NCBI GenBank assembly: GCA_027943335.1
Contig: BSBK01003561.1
Span: 62,001 to 126,000 of the forward strand
Direction of reading: 5' to 3'
From: Chamaecyparis obtusa
Lineage: Eukaryota > Streptophyta > Pinopsida > Cupressales > Cupressaceae
DNA length: 64,000 nucleotides
Below the pieces are notes generated by a model that had not been told where the DNA came from, did no database searches, and saw nothing but the letters and a program-made list of their open reading frames with translations. How positions within the stretch are numbered: the first letter of the stretch is position 1; each line of letters opens with the position of its first letter. Shown here one piece after another: positions 55,646 to 64,000 of this stretch. A program made the translations under genes and the position numbers.

Positions 55646-57100
55646 ACAAAAGAACTCAAGTCTCTTGAGTTGGGAGGTCTTCCATATTAAATCAAACATT
55701 CTTAATGGCTTCAGGTGTCATTCATGTAGCATCTTCTAGGGTTTTTTTTTCCACTTGACCAAATATTCATAGAATGTAGTCCTTCTTGTCTAATTTCTTA
55801 TCCTCTTGTTTAGGATACATTCAATCTTTGGGGTGGCTGGTGTGAGGAATTCCTTCATTTTCATGCCCTGTTGAGAAAATTTTGTACCTACATCACAAAC
55901 ATCATTAACAAGACCTTTATAGGTATATAAGTCAGCCACATTGAAGATAGGGGATAATCCAATATAAGGATGTAACTCTATTTTTTAGGCCTTATTCCCG
56001 CACTTCTTAATAATCTTGAATGGATCAAGTTTCTTGATCCTAAGTTTGGTGTACTTCTCCTTAGGCATCCTCTCCTTTTTGAGATGAATCATCACCATAT
56101 CTCCCACCTTAAACTACAAGTATCTCCTTAATTTTCCCTCATATTTTTTGTGCTTGACAAAGGTATGCTTTAACTTGGCTTGGAGCCATTCATAAATATC
56201 TTTCATTACTTCAACAAAATCTTCTGTGAATGCACTCCTTTTGGCTAGATCTTTCACATATCTTAGTTCCAACACACACCTAGGATCATTTCCATACATA
56301 ATTTGTAAAGGAGTTAGATCAGTACTCATGTTAACTAAATCATTATAAGATTATTCTGCTTGAGGAAATATAGTATCCCATGTAGCACCATGTTCTTGTG
56401 TGAGACAACTTAGCCAGTTCCAAAGGGCTCTATTTATTACCTCCATTTGTGCATCTGATTGAGGATGGTAGGAAGATGACAATGACAAAGTTGTACCAAG
56501 ATTTTTCCATAATATCCTCCAAAAGTGTCCAAGGAAGTTAGGATCTATGTCTCAGATAATAGACTTCTTGAAGTCTGACAACTTCCTTGAAAAAAATCTT
56601 GTAATATGAGAAGCATCATGAATGGTCTTACAAGGGAGAAAGGGATCTATCATTGAGGATCTATTAACAATGACATACACAATTTCAAAACCATTCTTCC
56701 TTCTTGGAAGTCCTAAAACAAAATCCATGCTGACAGAATTTGAAGGCTTGGAAGGGATGGGGAGTGTTGTATATAACCCTACATTTAAGGTATGTCATTT
56801 TTCCCTTTCATAGATCAAACAACTCTCAACAAATATCCTTACATCTAACTACATTTTAGGAAAGAAATATAACTTTTTCACGGAGTCAAGTGTCTTGTCT
56901 ATCCCAAAGTTTCCTAACAAGCTACCATGATCTTTTTCTTTAATAATATTCTCCCTCATTCGGAACATAGGTATGCAAAGAAAAATTCCTTTGAAAAGTA
57001 ACCCTTCTTCAATGATAAATTATACACACTCAGTGTGATACCTATCTCCTAACTCCTTACAAACATGATAGGATTATTTGAAGTCTTCATCCACTAAATA
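55646..57100 (-). pseudogene. E9 integrase with chromodomain
   Basis: From right to left: zinc-binding part (about 56830-56990), core with SVSMDFVLGLPRRKNGFEIV (first Asp, near 56735), DFKKSII-stop-DIDPN (second Asp, near 56550) and SYHPQSDAQMEVINRAL (Glu, near 56455). A C-terminal part open at 56114-56329 (LTPLQIMYGNDPRCVLELRY) leads to FKVGDMVMIHLKKERMPKEK. It ends near 55730-55835 with PKIECILNKRIRN, then YEYLVKWKKKP, the start of a chromodomain that would steer insertion to marked chromatin. Ser and Gln codons have become stops and the chromodomain is frameshifted after KKKP. Confidence 0.88.
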
Positions 57101-57660
57101 CATTTTCTTCAAGGTAAAGATACTCACACTCTTCAACTAGATATCTTAAATGGTAAAACTTCTCTTACTAAGGGAATAAACAACCTTATTAGCCACTCAT
57201 TTCTTATGCTTTATGGTGAAATTGAAGGCTTAGAGATATTACATCCATTTCAAATGCCTATGGTTTAGTTTCTCTTTTCTATTCAAAAAACTCAAGGCAT
57301 GGCTATTAGCATTAAAAAAAAACTCTTGTGGAAATAAATAATGCCTCTATTTCCATAAATATTGGACCAAAGCATATAATTATAAATCATAGGTAGATAT
57401 TTTTTCTTTTCCTTTATTATTTTCTTGCTAAATAATTTCATAGGCCTTCCTTCTTGGCTCAAGACACCACCAATGGCTCTCTTTCTTGCATCACTTTCTA
57501 TGGTAAAAATATTATGAAAATCAGGGAGAACTAGTATAGGTTATTCTGCAACCCTTGTTTTCAAGTACTCAAAGGATCTTTACACATCATCAATCCAAAA
57601 AAAGTTACATTTTCTACCCCCCTTTATGGTATCAATCATTGGTGCACTCACCCCACTGAA
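57101..57660 (-). pseudogene. E9 RNase H region, strongly decayed
   Basis: Lies between RT and integrase where RNase H is expected. Short matches can be read (for example DASKKAIGGVLSQEG-like and FYHKLNHRH-like stretches with many stops). Assigned chiefly by position. Confidence 0.55.
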
Positions 57661-58800
57661 ATTCTTAATGAACTTCCTATAAAAACTAGCAAGTCCATAA
57701 ATTTTTTTACCTCACTGGTAGACTTTGGAGTTGGCCAATTCAAAATGGCTTCTACCTTGGAGGGATCCATCTTTAAGTCACCTTTGGAGATAACAAAACC
57801 AAGTAAAACAAGTTCCTCTTATAGGAACACACACTTTTCCAAGTTTATCCTCAATTGTTCTTCATCCAACCTTTGTAACACCATATCCAAATACATTAGA
57901 TGATTATGTTCATTCTTACTAAAAATTAAAATGTCATCTAAATAAAAAACAAAAAAGTGGTTAATCAAAGTTTTGAGAACATCATTCATGAGTCTCATGA
58001 ATGTACTTAGTGCATTAAAAAGACCAAAAGGCATAACAACCCATTCAAATAATCCCTGATTGGTCTTGAAATTTGTCTTCCACTCATCCCCCTCTCTGAT
58101 TCAGATCTAGTTGTAGCCACTTTTCAAGTCAATTTTGGAATAACATCTTTCCCTTTCTAAATAGTCCATTAAATATTCCATTCTTGGTATTTGGAACCTA
58201 TACCGGATTGTGATCTTATTGATGGCTCTAGAGTCTATGCACAATCTCCATGTGCCTTCTTTCTTAGGGGCTAGAACTGCTGGAGCTACACAAGGATTGG
58301 TACTCTTTCTAATGAAGCCCTTCTCCAACAATCCTTGGATCTGTCTTGCTACCTCTTTATTTTGTTTAGGGGTTTAATTATTAGAAGCCTTATTAGGCAA
58401 TATAGCACCAAGGATGAGGTCAATACAATGTATAATCTCCTTCCTTAGTGTAAATATTATGTACTACTATCTACAACTATTCCCTTGTACTTATCCAAAA
58501 ACTCTTGTACATCCTTAGGACCAACACTTCTTCTTAGATCCTCACCTTTTGGCTTCTTTCTAGGTTCCTCTTTAGGCTTCACAATAATGGAAAAAATGGT
58601 GTCTCTTTCTCCATAATAACCTTCATAAACTCCTTTTCACCCACCAATATTGCACTACTAGTCCAAGACCTATCTTTTTTATCTTTTGGTAAAGGTGTCG
58701 TGTCAGAACTTATGCCATTCTTAACTAGGGTATATACATTTTTTATGAAGGAGCATCTCAGGTCCTTGGCAATCTTATGTCACCAAAAACATGTTTGAAG
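57661..58800 (-). pseudogene. E9 reverse transcriptase and upstream link
   Basis: Open pieces: 58107-58331 (MLEKGFIRKSTNPCVAPAVL; APKKEGTWRLCIDSRAINKI; YRFQIPRMEYLMDYLE; YSKIDLKSGYN) and 57819-58034 ([20 protein letters not shown], then the catalytic YLDD at residues 31-34 in [10 protein letters not shown], then LEKCVFL). The YLDD box and fingers motifs are intact, but a frameshift and stop separate the blocks (58035-58106). 58381-58800 matches the protease-RT link only loosely. This enzyme would copy element RNA. Confidence 0.92.
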
Positions 58801-59451
58801 TTTTTAGTGTTGCTTGATTCCTTCTTTGATCAAGTTGGTTCGGTGTTGCTCAGTTTCCTTTGTTCGCCAATGTTTAGTTATCTCTTTGGCACTAGGTGAA
58901 TTTCCTTGGCACTTAGTGATGCTTGTCTGATGCTTAGTTCCCTTACTTGCCGAGTTGTTTTCTTTTGATTTTTGTTGAGGCCGACTCTTGCATTTATTAT
59001 TGATCATGGATTTAATGTTGGTATCTATCATTGGGAAGCATGTGGACCTAGATCTGGTTGTTCCTTCCATTGATGGTGGATTTGAAGGGTGACTTGTTCA
59101 GTAGCATCTTGTATACATGTAGTTGTTTGGTTAGAGTTTAGGAGGTAGTCAGAAGTAGTTTTGGTAGAAATATTGGATAGAAGATAGAAGATAGAAAATT
59201 AGATATTGTTGGTAGATCCTCACATGTTGGAGGACTTCTATACTTCATTGTCATATTGGCCTAAACTGGGAAGGCCTTACAGATCGACATGTATGAATCA
59301 ATTTGAAGATAATATATGAAAGTATCTGCATTCTCTCTCTCACTTGTTGTGTTGTTTCTTCTATTGTGATCTATGCAGGGGTGGATCTGGTTAGGGTGTG
59401 CCTTTGGGCCCTCTCCACATCCTTTCTTATGTAAGGTCATATTTAGAAGCT
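58801..59451 (+). other. Probable LTR/leader remnant of E10
   Basis: No ORF that looks real. The part before 59450 has LTR-like features: AAGGCCTTACAG near 59270, shared with S1 near 27080, then CTCTCTCTCACTTG and a run into a gag start. No edge, TATA box or partner could be fixed, so this is a position-based guess. Confidence 0.35.
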
Positions 59452-59710
59452 ATTCAAATAGCCCAGAGAAGAGGATGAAATCTTGAAGATGTTAGTGATG
59501 ATGAAATTGAGGAAGAACAAGGTGATGTAGGACCTACACCTATGATGGATCATGGTGAGGAAAGATTGTTGAAGGCTTTGACAAATATGAAGTCTACACC
59601 ACACTTTAATCCTCATGAGTAGAGTAGAAAATTGGTCTCTAATGAATTGGTGGACTAGATCACTAAGATGGGGAAGTACTTTGAATACAAAAATGTACCT
59701 ATTACACACT
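59452..59710 (+). pseudogene. E10 gypsy gag fragment
   Basis: The + strand reads ILEAIQIAQRRG, then LEDVSDDEIEEEQGDVGPTP, MMDHGEERLLKALTNMKSTP and HFNPHE, stop, RKLVSNELVD, stop, ITKMGKYFEYKNV. This matches the N-terminal gag region of chromovirus-type gypsy elements (acidic linker, then the L.....L..W...ME.YF pattern of the capsid start). TAG stops occur three times, one where a Trp is expected. Coding resemblance ends near 59710. Orientation is opposite to E9, so it is a separate insertion. Confidence 0.72.
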
Positions 59711-62394
59711 AATTTTTGCACCCTATTCAAGCTCTCTTGGTCTTGATAACCTAGTATAACTTTGGAATCATCTCTAGGTTGTGGGACCTTTGCTAACTGA
59801 GATGAAACCTCTAGGTTCTAGGCTAGTTCCTCTTGGATAATCACCTTAATTTTCTTCTTGAGAGGAAAGTAAATTCTTGAAAGGAAAGGGATAAAAGGAA
59901 TGCTAAAGGGAAATAACTGAAAGAAAACTATCCTACTAGGTGATACACTGAAATGACATGAAAATAATATATTGACCAAATTAGCATGAAGACTCTTAGA
60001 TCTAATAGGACATAATATTTCTAAATAGGCTTGCATAAGCATTTCATAGAGGGGTCTGAACAAAAGACTCAGATTGTGACCTACAAGAAAATGTTCTCTT
60101 CAGCAAAAGGTGTAGGAATGAGACAGAGTGATAGGGGGTTGAGGTATACCCACAAGATCATTCAAATAAAATCATACACAATAGCACACAAATAAGCTGA
60201 AAGAAAGAAGGGCCTTGGAACTCCAAGATTTCTCTAACAAAGTCAATATATCATACTCATTAAGAGAAATACAGAAAAGGAAAATACTTGAGGGTAGAAA
60301 AGATGCCACAAAAAACCTCTATTAAATCTGGTAGATCAATGAAAGATTACAAACTATAGAAGCCAGAGGGTAGAAAGAATGCCACAGATAACTCCTAAGA
60401 AAAGAAAACTCTCCTTTTACAATTGTAAACTTCTAAGCTCTAAAAGCTCCAAAAGACTAATATATACATCTCCCCAGCACACAAGCTTGGAGTGAAAAAT
60501 TTGATTAGGGTTACATAGATTTTCATATAATAATAGAAACCCTAAATTTGTCACCTCCAATAATAAATTCCTTGTCGAAATATCTTGGATGATATGCTTA
60601 CATGTCTTTCCCATCACCATAACTATTTGTAGACAAGCTGCCTTGATCCGTCTACTTCGCTACAAGTTGAAAACCTTATGCCACTGCCATGACTTTGTCT
60701 TTGTAAGTCAGGTTCATTATGAATGTTGAAATCTGAGCTTTGCAAATATTTGAATTTAAAAGTATAAATGGTCACAGGTGGCACCAACCCTTCTCATTCA
60801 TTAGCAGCTGATATTTAAATCGGCATGGCACCTCAAGAAACCAAAATCAACACGTGAAGACCGCCCAGATCTTCTTCATCAATTTTCTACTTGTAACTAT
60901 CTTGAAAACATTAATTCTGAGCTACCCGCAACATTGCATATGGCCAACTATTGAAAAATTGGAGAAAACGTGGCAAGAAACCTTGACAAATGTTCAAATT
61001 CAGTCACAATGGCTAGCAGGTCCAAGTTTAAAACATGACCATCAATATCATCATTCACTAGAAAATTGAACAGCTTAGAGCATTCTCCACAACAATCAAT
61101 TCAACTCTAAAAAGTCACTGACCACATCATCAATCTCTCACTTAATGGGAAACAAACAAATCAGCACAACTTGGCAATAGAGCCACTTATTTGTCGACTT
61201 CAAATTGGATGGTGGTCGCATGATTGCAAAGAGAAAGAATATTCCTTGTGATCAAGTGACAACAGTTAGATCTCACTACACTACCATTCAACCTGAGTAT
61301 TTTGAGCCTACTATCAGCTTCCATGTTATCCCCATTCGGCCAGCCAAAAATGAGAACCGCTTGCAACACCTAACATGGGAACATGGTCTTAATTCACCTT
61401 TTCATGCTAAATGATCGGATGAATGTTGCAATGCTAAGAAGATTAACCCTCAAGCACTTTTCTCTTGTGGCATCATGACAATCATCAACCTTGATCAAAC
61501 TTTAAACACTTCAGAACTAAGACTGCTAGACATAACACTAACTGCCTGCCAAGTCACTGAAGGTTAAGGACTTAACCGCCAGGGTTGCATGAACAAATGA
61601 CTAAAGAAAACATCAGGTCACTGAATAAAAAGCCTAATCACCCAAAAATTTGGAGATCAAGTGACTGCATCCTTGAAGAATTGGGCCCCACTCAGTCGCA
61701 ACCATGCACATAGGAAATGCTGATGTCAGAGAATAAGTGCACAGATGTGAAGAGGTAGAAAACATCCAAGGTTTTTAAATTCAACCAAAAGGTAATGAAG
61801 AAATAGAAAAACATCGAGGGTCTTCACACTTAAATAGAGAGGTAACAAGAAAATAGAAAACATCAAGGATTTTAATGTTTAGACAATTTTGGAACCCTGC
61901 AACATAAGCAATTTCCTATAGATCTTGAAACTTGAATATCTCCACAGTCTTTGTGATTAGGCACATGCAATCAAAATTGGAGCATGATGACACATTGAAG
62001 AATATGGGGCTAAGGGCGCAAGCCATGAAATCTTGTAAATTTTCTCCGCAATTCAAAATGAGTTTCAGGTAGGGAAAGGCAACAATGAGACTAGAAAGAC
62101 ACAACCAAGACTAGGAAAAATATGAGGTCTCTTATAGGTTGGGATCTACCCTTGTGGGAGCCTCATTTCAGTCCACCTATGGCCAAAATTGAATAGATAG
62201 GAAATTTTGGGTAACATTTTGGCAATTTCTGCCAGATGTCTACCTGCTAGACCTAGTATCCAGTGACCTTGACATGATCCATTGGGCATAGGAGTCATCT
62301 CTTGAAAAATAGGGAAACTAATCTAGAAAGCAGGGACATAAAGAAAGGAAACATAAGTACAGAGATTTACAAGGAAGGACTAACTTCAAAACAA
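59711..62394. other. Unassigned 2.7 kb, probably old retrotransposon LTR/UTR sequence
   Basis: No ORF with coding character; a 69-codon + strand frame at 61205-61414 (MDGGRMIAKRKNIPCDQV) and a few of similar size are likely chance. A three-unit tandem repeat lies at 61745-61882. GC is somewhat higher around 60800-61450. As E11's pol ends near 62395, the right part may be its 3' untranslated region and LTR, but I could not find the polypurine tract or edges. Confidence 0.4.
61745..61882. repeat. Tandem repeat, about three units of ~50 bp
   Basis: Units start at GAGGTAGAAAACATCCAAGG, GAAATAGAAAAACATCGAGG and GAAAATAGAAAACATCAAGG; the first two are followed by a GAGGTAACAA/AAGGTAATGAA-like end. 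Confidence 0.75.
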
Positions 62395-63603
62395 GGCTTA
62401 AAGTGGAATCCATTAACTAATATAGGCAAGGCATCTCCCCCAAGAGTTGATAGCTAAAAAGTGTTATGCCCCTTGTACTTAGTAATGATGTATAGACCTC
62501 CCTAAAAGGAATCAAACTTTGTATGTCTTCCAAGTTTTGATCTAAACTCATCCCATTTGAGAACTACATCTCCAACTTTGAAGCTTCTAGCTCTAGCTCT
62601 TTTATCAAAACTTTTATTTGTCTATATTTGATGGAACTCCATATCCTTCATGGATTTATCTATGAGTTCTTCTAACTCTATGAGCTGAGCATACCTAATT
62701 TTTAAGGGATCCCCCTCTTCGAATAGGACATATTAAGTAGCCAAGTCCAAAGCTGGCAATTCAGTTGAAATGGACAACTTAGCCTCTCTACCATACACTA
62801 ACATGTAAGGAGAATTCCCAATGATAATTTTTGGGGTGATCCTATCTAGCCATAAGGAAGATTTCAATTTAGTATGTCAATCCCTTTGGTTGTCTTGTAG
62901 GGTCTTCTTTATTATCCTAATCAAGTTCTTGTTAGTTGATTCTGCCAAACCGTTGCCCCGAGGGTAGTAATTTGAACTTGTATTTAGATAAACACCATTT
63001 CTAATTGCCCATTCCAAGACTCTAAGGCATGCAAATGCCAATGCATTATCTAATATTATGGAGTCTGGGGTGCCAAATCTATGAACTATATCATCATAAA
63101 AACTTAATATGCCACTCACATTTGCTTCTTTCAAGGCAACTGCCTCTGTCCATCTAGTGAAATAATCTATTGCAGTGATTATCCATTTGTGGCCTACACT
63201 AGATGGAGGATTAATCATGCCAATGAAATCTATGCCCCATTTCATAAAAGGTTTCTCTATCTTGATTGGTTGAAGGGGTAGAGCTGCAAGCCTTTCTTTG
63301 CCTGCAAACATGGCACATTTGATGCATTTCCTCACATAATCATCACTATCCTTGAAGATGGATGGCCAATATTACCCAGCCCTAATGATTTTAAAAGCAG
63401 TAGTCCTAGGAGTGAAGTGACCTCTAGAGGGTCCATTATGAAATTCAAATAGGACATCAGCTATCTTTTCTGAATCAATGCATCTTAAAAGGACACCATT
63501 GTAATCCTTTCTAAAAGGAACTTCATCTATTAGCACAAAGGGAATAGATTGTAATCTATAATACCTTCTTTTTACTGAATCTAGGTTTGTAGGACATTTT
63601 CCT
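62395..63603 (-). pseudogene. E11: Tat-like gypsy integrase, cut by E12
   Basis: The 152-codon open piece 62877-63335 contains the integrase core: KWGIDFIG (Asp36), IDYFTRWTEAVALKE, SIILDNALAF (Asp96; usually SDNG) and YYPRGNGLAESTNKNL (Glu132), a D-D-35-E spacing. Upstream (63336-63600), with stops, lie EFHNGPSRGHFTPRTTAFKI and YWPSIFKDSDDYVRKCIKC, the HHCC zinc-binding part. Downstream to 62395 the C-terminal region reads FDSF-stop-GGLYIITKYKGHNTF and ends DALPILVNGFHFKP. All three catalytic residues are kept. The 5' side is cut at 63604 by E12. Tat-like from the GLAESTNKNL and GHF..RTTA.KI motifs. Confidence 0.88.
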
Positions 63604-64000
63604 TGTTGGAATTAGGAGAGATAGGTACTAAGAGAGGAGGGGTGAATTAGTTCCTTCAAAACTTTGCTTGTAAAAACCTTTCTGATCTATAACTAAATAC
63701 TGTGATAACTGATCAAAATAAATTGAATCTAATTGCATAAATCAATCATCTAGTTAACTTAAGAAAGTAAAAAACATGAAATCAATATGACAATCACATA
63801 ACACAAGTATTTTGGTAACATAGAAACCCTTGTAAGAAGGTAAAAATTGTGGTGGGGATGGCACCCACAAATTCTTCACTATTGTAGATAGAAAAGGTTT
63901 TCCTGTTAAGGCTACAAGTTTTGATCACTTTTGGTGATATTACCCTATTAGGAGTAACATATTAGATTAGCTAGATCTACCTAGTTATAGGATTTAAACA
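63604..64000 (-). repeat. E12: copia-type LTR edge (runs out of window)
   Basis: The left edge TGTTGGAATTAGGAGAG interrupts E11 pol. It has the G-run motif GAGAGGAGGGGTGAATTAG (63633-63651), GTGGGGATGGCACCCAC (63852-63868) and TTACCCTATTAGGAGTAA (63940-63957), as in the E5-E8 LTRs. Orientation is that of the E6-E8 LTRs. The element body lies to the right of the window, or this is a solo LTR. Confidence 0.78.

Larger units (their letters stand above)
54054..58800 (-). mobile_element. E9: Ty3/gypsy chromovirus, 5' part missing
   Basis: Reading leftward: a stretch of the protease-RT link (58381-58800), RT, RNase H, integrase with C-terminal chromodomain, polypurine tract and 3' LTR (54054-55631). 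Gag, protease, primer site and 5' LTR are not seen; E9 sequence stops being recognisable near 58800, where unrelated sequence begins. The chromodomain and the RT type point to a Reina/Tekay-like chromovirus. All frames are broken. Confidence 0.82.

Noticed and set aside
61205..61414. A 69-codon + strand frame considered as a host gene exon
   Set aside because: No recognisable domain, no clear splice context, and an antisense frame of similar length; most likely chance.

Overview
The window is repeat DNA from a large, AT-rich plant nuclear genome. Nearly every base up to 53308 can be assigned to a plant LTR retrotransposon, and insertions sit inside insertions up to four levels deep. The lineages (Ty1/copia with an initiator-Met primer site, Athila/Tat-like Ty3/gypsy, a chromovirus, a TRIM) are plant-specific. 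The density, decay and nesting suggest a giant-genome seed plant, perhaps a gymnosperm, but the species cannot be fixed from sequence. I found no host gene, tRNA, rRNA or CRISPR array.

Layout (element names are mine). E5 is a + strand copia element whose 3' half runs from about 18270 to 53308; its 5' half lies beyond the left edge. Its integrase is split by E2, a - strand Tat-like gypsy element (6311-18269). E2 is split by E1 (1-6310, Athila/Tat-like gypsy, inserted in E2's gag) and by E3 (10077-18072, inserted in E2's LTR, target duplication AGGAT). The 3' LTR of E5 is split by E6 (21331-52518, ACAAC). E6 is split by a copia element E7 (22717-30875, TTCTA), by a 335-bp TRIM T1 (31606-31940), and by E8 (36896-52098, TGCCT). 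E7 carries a solo LTR S1 (25913-27220, GCTTC). E8 carries E4 (42596-50609, CAATC), a second copy of E3 in the opposite orientation. From 54054 on there are a chromovirus (E9), an opposite-strand gypsy gag fragment (E10), about 2.7 kb that I cannot assign, a Tat-like integrase fragment (E11) and the edge of another copia-type LTR (E12).

Three things look unusual. (1) E6 and E8 have copia-type LTRs, primer site and polypurine tract but no protease, integrase or reverse transcriptase. They encode ORF1 (coiled coil plus four CCHC knuckles) and a long unrecognised ORF2 of about 1,030 codons, conserved in both copies. (2) The LTRs of E5, E6, E7, E8 and E12 share an array of short hairpins in the probable transcribed leader, and the stem triplets differ from hairpin to hairpin while staying complementary. 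(3) E3 and E4 are gag-only elements with a single ORF of about 1,097 codons, no polymerase, and a protease-like segment with D-P-T in place of D-T/S-G.

E5, E7, E1, E2, E9 and E11 are remains of autonomous families that may once have supplied enzymes in trans to E3/E4 and E6/E8; that link is inference. All coding regions seen carry stops, frameshifts or lost catalytic residues, so nothing here looks able to move by itself.
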